Assembly (NCBI RefSeq): GCF_900113635.1
Contig: NZ_FOQA01000006.1
Span: forward strand, 62,001 to 126,000
Direction: 5' to 3'
DNA length: 64,000 nucleotides
DNA from: Tindallia magadiensis
Lineage (GTDB): Bacteria > Bacillota > Clostridia > Peptostreptococcales > Tindalliaceae
Shown: in pieces, positions 36,042 through 44,329 of the stretch
Numbering within the stretch: the stretch's first letter is position 1
How the letters are laid out: each line of letters begins with the position of its first letter
Made by a program: the position numbers and the translations under genes
Notes under the pieces: generated by a model
The model's database searches: none
Told to the model about the DNA's origin: nothing
The model's input: the letters and a program-made list of their open reading frames with translations, nothing else

Positions 36042-36094
36042 AATAATAAACGAAAAAGAGTGTGGAAAAACCACACTCTTTTTCGTTTATTATT
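36042..36094 (-). terminator. Very long perfect hairpin terminator after the HDOD gene
   Basis: Arms 36042-36065 and 36071-36094 are perfectly complementary over 24 bp with a 5-base loop. It ends in A/T-rich sequence and follows the HDOD gene stop by 12 bases. Confidence 0.85.
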
Positions 36095-36106
36095 GACTTA
36101 TATCAT

Positions 36107-36955
36107 TTAATGATGAAAAGTTTCTTCATCGCTTGTTACATCAATTAAATCAGAAAGAATTTCCTGTAACTGCGACTCTGTTAAATTTAGTTTTTCCATT
36201 GCATTGGAAGAAAAGGAATATTGCAATCCATCTGCTCCCATATGAACTCCCAGCATCATTACCATTGCGTCTGCCACATGAGTAATAGCCACCAGTTTTT
36301 CATTAATACTGGCTTGTTCCGGTTCGTGATGATAGGCTATAGACTCTACCAACGCATCAGGAAGGTTCCATTTTTCTGCAATCTTAGCTCCTATTTGTCC
36401 ATGATGAAAACCAAGAACGGCTTCTTCTGCTTGCATAAAAGAAATTTGATCCTGCTCTACCGCTTCTTGTACTGCTGACATTTCACTTGTTAGATAATGG
36501 TTTAGTATTACTTTCCCAACATCTCTCAAAAGCCCAGCTACATAAGCTTCGTCAGGTCTTGGATAGCGTGTTTTTTTTGCAACTAACCGAGCAGCAATCG
36601 CACATGTTTGAGATTGGTTCCATAGAGCTTCTTTTTCCATTGCATACCCTGGAAGTTCCTGCGCCATCATTTTACTTACCGTTGCTGCAAGTGCAATGCT
36701 TTTAATAGCCTGAAATCCTAGTACAACTGTCGCTTGTGATATTGTGCTAATTTTCCTAGAGTATCCATAATGCGTCGAATTAGCGAAACGTAATACCCGA
36801 GCTGTAAGACTCTGATCTTTCGTAATTTCCTTTTCAATATCTTGTACTGTCGAATCCGGATCTTCTGTTAATCTAATGATATTACTGACAGTCATTGGAA
36901 AAGCGGGAATATCTTGAACACGATCAATTACTTCTTGAATGGAAATCTTTTTCAT
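36107..36955 (-). CDS. HDOD domain protein
   Basis: This 282-residue protein is almost entirely one HDOD domain: IPAFPMTVSNIIRLTEDPDS, VLRFANSTHYG, ISTISQATVVLGFQAIKSIAL, then YVAGLLRDVGKVILNHYL, where the HD pair is Arg-Asp, and ESIAYHHEPE. HDOD proteins act in signalling and lack hydrolase activity. AAAGGAAG precedes the ATG. The two diguanylate cyclases elsewhere in the window may share a signalling context, but no link is shown. Confidence 0.92.
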   Translation of the reverse strand: MKKISIQEVIDRVQDIPAFPMTVSNIIRLTEDPDSTVQDIEKEITKDQSLTARVLRFANSTHYGYSRKISTISQATVVLGFQAIKSIALAATVSKMMAQELPGYAMEKEALWNQSQTCAIAARLVAKKTRYPRPDEAYVAGLLRDVGKVILNHYLTSEMSAVQEAVEQDQISFMQAEEAVLGFHHGQIGAKIAEKWNLPDALVESIAYHHEPEQASINEKLVAITHVADAMVMMLGVHMGADGLQYSFSSNAMEKLNLTESQLQEILSDLIDVTSDEETFHH

Positions 36956-37066
36956 CGAATCGCTTCCTTTCCATATTATTCTATACCCAGTCTAAACCCT
37001 ACACTTATGTAGTTAGGTTGAATCGTTTATCCAGCATCTTACAACAGGTTACTAATGACCTTATTA

Positions 37067-37567
37067 CTACAATTCTACGATTTTGTATGGATTTCCGCTC
37101 CAATCAAGAAATTTAATTAAGTCAGCATATTTAATGGATAAGGTAGCTCGATTGTCGTTGGGATGGAAAGTAATCAATTCATACACTTCTGTAACTTTAT
37201 CTAATAACACTAACGTTTCGTTATTCGTATCATTCACTAAACCAAAGGGACTAACAGAACCTGGAACTACTCCCAAGTATTTTTTTAATCTTTCAGGAGA
37301 ACCAAAACTCAAATTTCCGTAACCCAGTTTTTTACCTGTCGCTTTAATTTTTAAGGGTTTTTCATTTTCTGTAATCATTAGAAAATGTCGATCCCCTTTA
37401 TAATTACGAAGAAATAAGTTTTTGCAATGTAGCCCTTCAATTCCATCAGCATATTTTTTTGCATCTTCCACCGTATTTGCCGGAGGGTGCTCATGATACG
37501 TATACTCAATGTTCAACTCTTTCAAAACATCCAAAACTTTTTTTACTTCCGGATTATTCTTTGGCAT
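37067..37567 (-). CDS. Stand-alone aminoacyl-tRNA deacylase of the YbaK/ProX family
   Basis: This 166-residue editing enzyme hydrolyses mischarged tRNA-Pro in known members. Family blocks are HEHPPANTVEDA, HCKNLFLRNYKGD, Lys in LKIKATGKKLGYG, and GVVPGSVSPFGL with NNETLVLLD. It resembles ProX/PrdX more than YbaK because of the CKNLFLR and SPFGL patterns. AAGGAAG precedes the ATG. Confidence 0.9.
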   Translation of the reverse strand: MPKNNPEVKKVLDVLKELNIEYTYHEHPPANTVEDAKKYADGIEGLHCKNLFLRNYKGDRHFLMITENEKPLKIKATGKKLGYGNLSFGSPERLKKYLGVVPGSVSPFGLVNDTNNETLVLLDKVTEVYELITFHPNDNRATLSIKYADLIKFLDWSGNPYKIVEL

Positions 37568-37603
37568 CTAGTGTCCTTCCTTTCAGTCTGTATAAGTTGT
37601 ATG

Positions 37604-38431
37604 TTACTGATTCAGCTGCATAACAGCCGCATGATTCCCTCGATTTTCCCCCATTCTGCGGTGAGAAAAAAACTTATCTTCCTCACAACAAGTGCAGCGG
37701 TTCGATTTCCAAATATTATCTTCAGGAATGTTTTCCAGTCTTAAAAAGTTTTCATGTACTGATTCCAGCGATAATCTCCATTGTTCTTCATTTACTTTTG
37801 ATATTCTTGTAACATATTTGGGGAAAATTTTCACATGTTTGTATACATCACGTCTAATGAGAAAACAACATTTTCCTATGCTTGGTCCAATCCCTACCTG
37901 AATATTTTCTGGTCGACAATGGTAAACTTCTTTCATCGCCTGAACCATTTTAGAGGCCATGCCTGAAAAGGCTCCTCGCCATCCTGCATGAGCAACACCA
38001 ATCACTTTTTGCTGTGGATCTACATAAAAAAGAGGAGTACAGTCTGCATGAAATGTCATCAATGGAATACCTGGAACATTAGTAATCAAACCATCTATTC
38101 CAGTGTAGGTTTTAGGTTTGATCATTCCGCTACCTGTATCTTGCTCGGAAACGACCCGAATATTTGTTTCATGAGTTTGATCCGACAGTACCAGGTTATC
38201 CTTTTGAATTCCCAAGGCTTTCGTAAACCTGTGAAAGTTTTCATTAACCAGTTTTTCATCGTCCTTTGAAGCAAATCCAAGATTCATACTTTTGTAACAA
38301 CCTTCACTAACCCCTCCTTTTCGACTGCTAAATCCGTGAGTTATATTGTATTGCTGATTCCAGCCTTCAAAGGCTCCATATTCTACCTGCTGTTGCTGAT
38401 ACCAAGAAAATTTATCTTTTTTGATAGCCAT
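37604..38431 (-). CDS. pgeF: Peptidoglycan editing factor PgeF (YfiH/DUF152)
   Basis: This 275-residue zinc-dependent enzyme removes incorrectly incorporated amino acids from peptidoglycan precursors in E. coli. Zinc and catalytic residues are in MTFHADCTPLFYVD and GVAHAGWRGAFSG, and VGIGPSIGKCCF is the family's third block. The C-terminal region has a CTCCEE cluster. GGAAGG precedes the ATG. It lies 36 bases upstream of the deacylase gene. Confidence 0.93.
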   Translation of the reverse strand: MAIKKDKFSWYQQQQVEYGAFEGWNQQYNITHGFSSRKGGVSEGCYKSMNLGFASKDDEKLVNENFHRFTKALGIQKDNLVLSDQTHETNIRVVSEQDTGSGMIKPKTYTGIDGLITNVPGIPLMTFHADCTPLFYVDPQQKVIGVAHAGWRGAFSGMASKMVQAMKEVYHCRPENIQVGIGPSIGKCCFLIRRDVYKHVKIFPKYVTRISKVNEEQWRLSLESVHENFLRLENIPEDNIWKSNRCTCCEEDKFFSHRRMGENRGNHAAVMQLNQ

Positions 38432-38504
38432 CCTATTTTCCTTCCTATCCGTCTTTTGTCTCTTTCTTCTTACTTATATTTTAACACATATTTTTCAAAA
38501 ACAA

Positions 38505-38533
38505 AGCCATCCAGTACTAAGGACCTAGATGGC
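38505..38533 (-). terminator. Terminator of the pyrimidine-binding protein gene
   Basis: On the minus strand GCCATCTAG pairs with CTGGATGGC (one G-T pair), followed by TTTGTTTTT. Confidence 0.82.
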
Positions 38534-38551
38534 AGTTCATTAGAATCTTTA

Positions 38552-39574
38552 TTATTTTACTTCTGCAGGTAAAAACTTATTTGTAAAGGCTTTTTCAGCC
38601 GTCAACAAATCATTCAAAAGTCCCTGGTCATACATCCAGTCAGCATAGTTTTTCCATATTTCTTCTTTCATTTCTCCCCACCTTGATGCATCCGCCTGGT
38701 ATTCTTTTGATAAGAAACGTTGGCTGGCCACTACCATTTCCTCATCCAATTCAGGCACATTTTTCAATAGATACTCTGCTGCTGTTTCAGGATTTTCAAT
38801 CGCATATTCATATCCCCGCGAAGTTGCTCGTAAAAACCGATGTATTAAATCCGGATCTTCTTCAATCAAAGATTCATTCGTAATAATAACAGGTGTATAG
38901 AAATTAAGTGCTTCTTCATACTGTTGCAAAGGAATAAAATTTATTTTATAGTCCCTTAACTCAGCAGCAACACCGTCCCACCCGTAGTAAATCCAGCTGA
39001 AATCAACATGGTTTTCTACACCATCAAAAAAATCTGACGTTCCAATATTGACAAATCCAACTTTTTCGATATCCGCATCGTCTTTTTCCATCAGCGCTCT
39101 TATCGTTGACTTCTCCACTGGAGAACCCCAACCGCCATAATCTTTTCCTTCAAAATCCTTTGGTCTTTCGATCCCTTTGCTGACAGGTGAAGCAAAGCCG
39201 GACGTATTATTCTGAATAATCGCCGCTATGGCTTTAATGGGCAAAGGCTCCTTTGCTGTTCTTGCATAAGTTACTTCTTCCTGATAACTAATCCCAAATT
39301 CTCCTTGTCCAGCACCAATGAGATCCGCACTCCCTCCCTGGCTTGGTTGAATCAAGTCTATCCTAATATCTTCCTCCTCAAAATAACCTCGCTCCATCGC
39401 TACATATAAACCTGTATGGTTCGTATTGGGTACCCAATCCAGTACTACCGTCACTTTTTCTAAACTATCTGCTTCTTTGCTTTGCTCCTTACCATCCTGA
39501 CTACATCCGGTGGTGAAAATAAACAATATTATTACGAAACTAATCCACTTTATCCCTTTACTCGGTTTCCTCAT
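38552..39574 (-). CDS. Thiamine-pyrimidine precursor-binding lipoprotein (ThiY-like)
   Basis: This 340-residue NMT1/THI5-like ABC substrate-binding protein has a signal peptide with lipobox FTTGC (Cys about 24) and family blocks VVLDWVPNTNHTGLYVA, GSADLIGAGQGEFGISYQEEV and GKDYGGWGSPVEKSTI. A TPP riboswitch in the leader shows its role is in thiamine supply, probably binding a formyl-aminopyrimidine (ThiY substrate). No permease or ATPase gene follows it; the next gene is pgeF, after a terminator. GAGGAG precedes the ATG. Confidence 0.9.
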   Translation of the reverse strand: MRKPSKGIKWISFVIILFIFTTGCSQDGKEQSKEADSLEKVTVVLDWVPNTNHTGLYVAMERGYFEEEDIRIDLIQPSQGGSADLIGAGQGEFGISYQEEVTYARTAKEPLPIKAIAAIIQNNTSGFASPVSKGIERPKDFEGKDYGGWGSPVEKSTIRALMEKDDADIEKVGFVNIGTSDFFDGVENHVDFSWIYYGWDGVAAELRDYKINFIPLQQYEEALNFYTPVIITNESLIEEDPDLIHRFLRATSRGYEYAIENPETAAEYLLKNVPELDEEMVVASQRFLSKEYQADASRWGEMKEEIWKNYADWMYDQGLLNDLLTAEKAFTNKFLPAEVK

Positions 39575-39624
39575 CGAAACATCTCCTCACTTTTAATTCT
39601 TAATAAGCTGCTTTTTACTAATGC

Positions 39625-39656
39625 AAAAAAGTCTGCTACCTTTTGGATCGCAGACC
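39625..39656 (-). terminator. Riboswitch-controlled terminator before the ThiY-like gene
   Basis: On the minus strand GTCTGC and GCAGAC form the stem base, followed by TTTTTTG. It lies 18 bases after the TPP aptamer, so control is by premature termination. Confidence 0.85.
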
Positions 39657-39673
39657 TTTACATCACCTTTTTC

Positions 39674-39761
39674 TACTATCCCTCCGCTGGCATTATCCAG
39701 ATCAGGTTTTGGGTCGGAATAAGTAATTCCCTCTCAGCCAAATACATCAGCTCCCCTAATA
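39674..39761 (-). promoter_or_regulatory. TPP (THI-box) riboswitch
   Basis: The minus strand holds the aptamer core GGCTGAGAGGGA, then GACCC and AACCTGATCTGGATAATGCC followed by AGCGGAGGGATAGTA. The P1 helix pairs TATTA (39757-39761) with TAGTA (39674-39678). Thiamine pyrophosphate should turn the downstream gene off. Confidence 0.96.
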
Positions 39762-39780
39762 TTTTTCAGATGTCTTCATC

Positions 39781-39809
39781 ATTATATTATTTTCCTTTTT
39801 TTCTGTCAA
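39781..39809 (-). promoter_or_regulatory. Consensus promoter of the TPP-riboswitch transcript
   Basis: TTGACA (39804-39809) and TATAAT (39781-39786) on the minus strand, exact consensus in both boxes with a 17-base spacer. Confidence 0.85.
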
Positions 39810-39851
39810 TTCTTTTCCACAAGCTCTCCTTTTATCTATTCAAACTTCTGC

Positions 39852-39880
39852 TTGATTAATTGTTAAAAATCGTTTATGAT
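39852..39880 (+). promoter_or_regulatory. Promoter of the 103-residue protein transcript
   Basis: TTGATT (39852-39857) and TATGAT (39875-39880) with a 17-base spacer on the plus strand. Transcription would begin near 39887, six bases before the structured leader. Confidence 0.65.
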
Positions 39881-39892
39881 TTTGATAGATTC

Positions 39893-39960
39893 GCATCTAA
39901 TCAGGGTATCAATGATACAGAAGCCAATAGAGCTTTGGCGATGCAACAGCCAAAGCTTTT
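39893..39960 (+). promoter_or_regulatory. Candidate unassigned riboswitch: three-way junction with competing terminator
   Basis: Pairings seen: P1 GCATC (39893-39897) with GATGC (39940-39944); P2 GTATC (39906-39910) with GATAC (39914-39918); P3 GCCAA (39923-39927) with TTGGC (39935-39939). A competing hairpin pairs GCTTTGGC (39932-39939) with GCCAAAGC (39949-39956), followed by TTTT. It uses the 3' strands of P3 and P1, so the two folds are exclusive. Junction strands are TAATCAGG and AGAA. It does not match any riboswitch class I know. Stems are short, so the fold is tentative. Confidence 0.45.
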
Positions 39961-40001
39961 ACTATACGCAAGTTAAGAATACCACACAGGAGGTGTTATA
40001 A

Positions 40002-40313
40002 ATGGATACATTGGTATATTCTCTTATTAGGGTAACGCTAATGATTTTGATTTTCAGGACAGTTATCAGGCTGATGGGTGGCGGTTTTTCCACTCGCTCA
40101 ATAAGACGAAACCAGCGACAACCAATTACTCCTACAAATGTAGAGTCAACGGAAACGGAGGATCCAAAACCTGAGCCGCCAACGATGGTAACAGATGAAA
40201 TCACCAATGAGCCTATCGCTGAGTCTAAGGCTTATATCCTTTTGGATAAAGAGGGTAACAGACGTTATTTTGCAAACTGGGATTCTCGGCAACTTTATAT
40301 TCAATCTAAATGA
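40002..40313 (+). CDS. 103-residue membrane-anchored protein of unknown function
   Basis: Not recognised. It has one N-terminal hydrophobic helix (about residues 3-20), a Gly/Arg-rich turn (MGGGFSTRSIRRNQRQ), an acidic Pro/Thr-rich linker and a C-terminal AYILLDKEGNRRYFANWDS segment that looks like a small beta unit. AGGAGG precedes the ATG by a few bases. It is alone in its transcript with a promoter, a structured leader and a terminator. No signal peptidase site is evident, so it is probably a membrane-tethered protein with the tail on either side. Confidence 0.75.
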   Translation: MDTLVYSLIRVTLMILIFRTVIRLMGGGFSTRSIRRNQRQPITPTNVESTETEDPKPEPPTMVTDEITNEPIAESKAYILLDKEGNRRYFANWDSRQLYIQSK

Positions 40314-40332
40314 ATCTAGCACATCTTCATCT

Positions 40333-40370
40333 AAAAAAGACCTTCCACTTTAATGCGAAAGGTCTTTTTT
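40333..40370. terminator. Bidirectional terminator between the 103-residue gene and mscS
   Basis: AAAAAAGACCTT (40333-40344) pairs with AAGGTCTTTTTT (40359-40370), with T-runs on both strands for the convergent genes. Confidence 0.88.
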
Positions 40371-40376
40371 ACATGA

Positions 40377-41177
40377 TTATCCCATATGATTTTGTAAATG
40401 AACATCCATTTGAGGATAAGGAATGTTTATTCCTTCTTTATCAAAGGCTTCCTTCACTCTTTCCATCATCTCAAAATAGATGGTCCAGTAATCCTCTGCC
40501 TGGCACCAAACTCGAAAATAAAAAACAATCGCACTATCCCCATGCTCTCCTAAAACAATCATTGGTGCCGGATCTTTCATCACAAGTGGGTGTTCATCGG
40601 CAATTCTTTGAAGAACTTGCTTTACCTGTCGAATATCCGCTCCATATCCAACTCCAAACTTAAAATCCACTCTTCTGGTTGCATAAGCTGAATAATTAAC
40701 AGCACTACTGTTAGAGAGATTGGCATTAGGAACAATTATTTTCCGATTATCAGGTGTATTAAGAATTGTGTAGAATACCTGAATATCTTTCACTGTTCCC
40801 GCATGCCCTGCTGCTTCAATGTAGTCACCCACCTTGAAAGGTTTTAAGATGAGAATTAATACTCCGCCTGCAAAATTTGCCAGACTTCCTTGAAGCGCCA
40901 AACCAATAGCAAAACTCATCGCACCTAATACAGCAACAAAAGAAGTCATCTCTGCACCAAGCATAGATGCAATACTGATAACAAGCATTACCTGAAGCAG
41001 TATTCGCACCAACGGCACTAAAAAGGATTTTAGCGACTGATCCATCTTTGACTTATCCATTTGTTCTGCAATCAAAATTGAAATTTTTTTAACGACGGTT
41101 AATCCTACAACCAGAAAAAGAATTGCTAAAAGCACTTTCCCTGCGTACGCATAAACCATTTCCGTCACAATATCCAC
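40377..41177 (-). CDS. mscS: Small-conductance mechanosensitive channel (MscS family)
   Basis: This 266-residue membrane channel protects against hypo-osmotic shock. It has three N-terminal helices, and the pore-lining helix and following beta domain match MscS: VLGAMSFAIGLALQGSLANFAGGVLILI, FKVGDYIEAAGHAGTVKDI and NSSAVNYS. It starts at GTG (41177), seven bases after AGGGAG. It fits the osmotic theme of the window's transporters. Confidence 0.94.
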   Translation of the reverse strand: MDIVTEMVYAYAGKVLLAILFLVVGLTVVKKISILIAEQMDKSKMDQSLKSFLVPLVRILLQVMLVISIASMLGAEMTSFVAVLGAMSFAIGLALQGSLANFAGGVLILILKPFKVGDYIEAAGHAGTVKDIQVFYTILNTPDNRKIIVPNANLSNSSAVNYSAYATRRVDFKFGVGYGADIRQVKQVLQRIADEHPLVMKDPAPMIVLGEHGDSAIVFYFRVWCQAEDYWTIYFEMMERVKEAFDKEGINIPYPQMDVHLQNHMG

Positions 41178-41261
41178 TCCATCACTCCCTATTCTATTGT
41201 TGCTCTTCGCCTAGATGTGCCACATCACTTTTTATACCCTAAAGTGAATTTGATAAACGAA

Positions 41262-43385
41262 TTAAGATCGGATCATCCTCATGGCATTAAAGATCGCAAG
41301 CAATGCAACCCCTACATCAGCAAAGATAGCTTGCCATATCGAAGCCATTCCAAAAACTCCTAGTGCCATAACCATTCCCTTTACACCAAGCGCCGCAATG
41401 ATGTTTTGCCAAACAATCCGATGGGTTTTTTGGGCAATTTTATAAGCATTCACAATGCTTGAAGGTTTGTCTGTCATAATCACGACATCCGAAGCTTCAA
41501 TAGCGGCATCAGATCCTAAGCCACCCATCGATATTCCTATGTCTGCTCTAGCTAATACCGGAGCGTCATTAATCCCATCTCCCACAACCATGGTTTTCCC
41601 CTTCGACGTTTTTTCTTCCATTATTTTTTCCGTTATTATTACCTTGTCTTCCGGCATCAAATTTGCATAGTATTCATCAATTTGCAGTTCTTTTGCAATT
41701 TGCCCAGCAATAGCTTCCCGATCTCCTGTGAGCATCACAATTCTACTAATTCCAATTTCCCGAATACGCCGAATAGCGTCAGCCGCATCTTCTTTTATTT
41801 GATCTTTAATGACCACATACCCTGCATATTTCTTATCTATAGATATGTGCACAACTGTCCCTGGTTTTGTGTATTCCAGAGGCTGAATCTTTTCTTTTTC
41901 CAGAAATTCTTTTTTTCCTACTAACACTTCCCGACCCGCTATGATGCTGCGTATCCCATCTCCTGGAATTTCATACTGTTCTTCAATCAATTTTTCATCA
42001 ATGACACGACGATTAGCGTTTCGAATACATTCTGCAATGGGATGATTGGAATAGTATTCTGCCATCGCCATTGTTTCCAGAATTTCTTCCCGTACAAAAG
42101 GTTCCACCGCAACTATTTCTTCAACCTTAAAAACACCTTGAGTCAATGTTCCTGTTTTATCAAAAATAATGGTGTCCACCTCTTTTAATACTTCTAAATA
42201 GTTACCACCCTTTACTAAGATACCTTTTTTTGAAGCTCCTCCTATACCACCAAAAAACCCTAATGGAATGGAAATGACTAAGGCACAAGGACAGGAAATA
42301 ACCAAAAATATCAACGCTCGATAAATCCATTCGTCAATATTTGCCGACAGAAGGATCGGTGGTATCACCGCAATTCCTATTGCAATACCCACAACTATAG
42401 GTGTATAAAAGCGAGCAAATTTAGTGATAAATCTTTCCGTTTTCGCTTTTTGAGAACTTGAATGCTGTACTAACTCTAAAATTTTAGATACGGCCGATTC
42501 TCTATAGGTTTTATCCACTTCTATTGTCAGAAGTCCTGATTGGTTTATAAACCCACTCAATACCTGACTATCATTCTTTACATCTCTTGGCATCGATTCT
42601 CCTGTTAAGGCCGAAGTATCCACAGAGCTTATGCCGGAAACAACCTTACCATCTAAGGGTATTTTCTCGCCTGGTCTGACTAAAATATGCTGACCAGGTT
42701 CAACTTCAGATGGCATCACTTTCTTTTCTCCATCAGCTGTCACTAACCAAGCATAATCAGGTCTTATATCCATTAAGGATGCAATTGATCTTCTGGACTG
42801 ATTAACAGCCCTCCCTTGAAAATACTCACCAATTTGATAAAAAAGCATAACAGCAACACCCTCCGGATATTCACCAATCATGAAAGCTCCCAAGGTTGCA
42901 ATGCTCATAAGAAAATTTTCATCAAACACTTTTCCTTTTAGTATATTTAAAAAAGCTTTTTTTAATACCGCTCTTCCTGCTATCAAATAGGCTGTCGAAT
43001 ACAGCAGAAAGGATATACCTCCAGAAGTCTTAAAAATCCATGGCAACACAAACAAAATACTGCTGATCACGATAATACTTACAGCCATTTTTTCATTATG
43101 ATGATCATGATAATGAAATGATTCTGGTTGATTTATTTCCTGTTCTGTTGTCACTTCCATCACTTGAACATCGTTTTCTATATTGGTAGCAATTCTTTTA
43201 ATCTCTTTATTCAAAACCTTATTATCAATCGTTGATTCTAGCTGTACCTTTAATCTTTGTGTGACAAAATCTAGTTGAGCTGATGAAATAAATGCTAAAT
43301 CATTAACCTCTTTTTCTATTTTATTTGCACAATCAGCACACGCTAAATGTTTTAGTTGATATTGTCTAAATTTACGATTTTTCAT
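41262..43385 (-). CDS. cadA: Heavy-metal P1B-type ATPase (CadA-like)
   Basis: This 707-residue metal efflux pump has an N-terminal HMA-like domain with the metal site CADCANK, a His-rich segment before the first helix (HYHDHHNEK), the CPx helix SCPCALVISIPLG, the phosphorylation motif FDKTGTLTQG and the hinge GDGINDAPVLARADIG. The CPC motif and the adjacent CadC-type repressor point to Zn/Cd/Pb. GAGGTGG precedes the ATG. It lies 15 bases after the repressor gene in the same operon. Confidence 0.95.
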   Translation of the reverse strand: MKNRKFRQYQLKHLACADCANKIEKEVNDLAFISSAQLDFVTQRLKVQLESTIDNKVLNKEIKRIATNIENDVQVMEVTTEQEINQPESFHYHDHHNEKMAVSIIVISSILFVLPWIFKTSGGISFLLYSTAYLIAGRAVLKKAFLNILKGKVFDENFLMSIATLGAFMIGEYPEGVAVMLFYQIGEYFQGRAVNQSRRSIASLMDIRPDYAWLVTADGEKKVMPSEVEPGQHILVRPGEKIPLDGKVVSGISSVDTSALTGESMPRDVKNDSQVLSGFINQSGLLTIEVDKTYRESAVSKILELVQHSSSQKAKTERFITKFARFYTPIVVGIAIGIAVIPPILLSANIDEWIYRALIFLVISCPCALVISIPLGFFGGIGGASKKGILVKGGNYLEVLKEVDTIIFDKTGTLTQGVFKVEEIVAVEPFVREEILETMAMAEYYSNHPIAECIRNANRRVIDEKLIEEQYEIPGDGIRSIIAGREVLVGKKEFLEKEKIQPLEYTKPGTVVHISIDKKYAGYVVIKDQIKEDAADAIRRIREIGISRIVMLTGDREAIAGQIAKELQIDEYYANLMPEDKVIITEKIMEEKTSKGKTMVVGDGINDAPVLARADIGISMGGLGSDAAIEASDVVIMTDKPSSIVNAYKIAQKTHRIVWQNIIAALGVKGMVMALGVFGMASIWQAIFADVGVALLAIFNAMRMIRS

Positions 43386-43400
43386 CTTTCCACCTCACTT

Positions 43401-43754
43401 TTATTTTTCATTAATATGTTCTAATCCTTGGTTGAAAACTCGTTGAATGTGGTCATCATCCAGCGAATAATATATAATTTTACCATCGCGCCTGCTTTTA
43501 ACTACACGGGCCTGCCTCAGCATTTTTAATTGATGAGATATCGCCGACTGGCTGGCATTTAACAAATAAGAAATATCGCATACGCACATTTCCTGAAGGG
43601 ATAGCGCATACAAAATTTTTACTCTGGTAGGATCCGAAAATACTTTAAAAAAATAAGCCAACTCTGTTGCTTGTTCATTAGAAATCATTTTTCTTTCTGT
43701 TTCTTTTATTTGATCATGGTGAATCACAGTCACTTCACAATAGTCTTTAGTCAT
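43401..43754 (-). CDS. cadC: ArsR/SmtB-family metal repressor (CadC-like)
   Basis: This 117-residue winged-helix repressor carries FFKVFSDPTRVKILYALSLQ, the metal-site motif MCVCDISYLL and the DNA-reading helix ASQSAISHQLKMLRQA, then GKIIYYSLDDDH. The CxC pair plus an N-terminal Cys (DYCEV) are the CadC-type thiolate ligands, and C-terminal Asp/His residues may form a second site. GAAGGAGGG precedes the ATG. It is transcribed first, then cadA, from a promoter overlapped by an operator-like repeat. Confidence 0.94.
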   Translation of the reverse strand: MTKDYCEVTVIHHDQIKETERKMISNEQATELAYFFKVFSDPTRVKILYALSLQEMCVCDISYLLNASQSAISHQLKMLRQARVVKSRRDGKIIYYSLDDDHIQRVFNQGLEHINEK

Positions 43755-43772
43755 CAGAAAACCCTCCTTCGC

Positions 43773-43796
43773 ATGAATGATTGCTCATATGTTCAT
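43773..43796 (-). promoter_or_regulatory. CadC-type operator
   Basis: A 24-bp imperfect inverted repeat, ATGAACATATGA and then ten bases ending in TTCAT, lies between the -10 box and the repressor start codon and resembles ArsR/SmtB-family operators. The repressor should sit there and block transcription until metal binds. Confidence 0.6.
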
Positions 43797-43801
43797 GTAT
43801 A

Positions 43802-43830
43802 ATGATAAAAGAAAACCTCGTTTATGTCAA
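43802..43830 (-). promoter_or_regulatory. Promoter of the cadCA operon
   Basis: TTGACA (43825-43830) and TATCAT (43802-43807) on the minus strand with a 17-base spacer. Confidence 0.75.
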
Positions 43831-43868
43831 GGCATATTCGAGGTTTCTATTACTTTTATTGTATGTTT

Positions 43869-44297
43869 CTATTCTTCAACGCTTACCTTAAGCATTTTAT
43901 CGCCTGCTCTAATTTCATCTACTACTTCTATGCCTTCTGTCACTTTACCAAATACGGTGTGATTCCCATCCAAGTGAGGTTGCGGGCTATGACAAATAAA
44001 AAATTGACTGCCACCAGTATCTCTGCCTGCATGAGCCATCGAAAGACTTCCTCGCTCATGTTTATGTGGATTATTTTTCAGTTCACATTTAATAGTGTAT
44101 CCTGGTCCACCAGTCCCTGTCCCTTGCGGACATCCACCTTGTATCACAAAATCATCAATCACCCGGTGAAAACTAAGGCCATCATAAAAACCTTCTTCAA
44201 TCAGTTTAAGGAAATTAGACACTGTTCCTGGTGCCTCTTTTTCAAATAGTTCAATGTAAATCTGTCCTTTTTCTGTTTCCATTTTAACATGTTTCAC
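43869..44297 (-). CDS. Cyclophilin-type peptidylprolyl isomerase
   Basis: This 142-residue small cyclophilin has active-site blocks [27 protein letters not shown] (Phe/His/Arg and Gln), [19 protein letters not shown] and [12 protein letters not shown]. It has no signal peptide, so it acts in the cytoplasm. The second GTG (44297) is ten bases after AAAGGAG and is preferred over the first, which is too close. Confidence 0.93.
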   Translation of the reverse strand: MKHVKMETEKGQIYIELFEKEAPGTVSNFLKLIEEGFYDGLSFHRVIDDFVIQGGCPQGTGTGGPGYTIKCELKNNPHKHERGSLSMAHAGRDTGGSQFFICHSPQPHLDGNHTVFGKVTEGIEVVDEIRAGDKMLKVSVEE

Positions 44298-44329
44298 TAC
44301 AGCCACACTCCTTTAGATTAAAATCAACC

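Noticed and set aside
39893-39960. Cyclic-di-GMP (GEMM) or fluoride riboswitch at the 39.9-kb leader
   Set aside because: The conserved core sequences of those classes are absent, so it is left unassigned.
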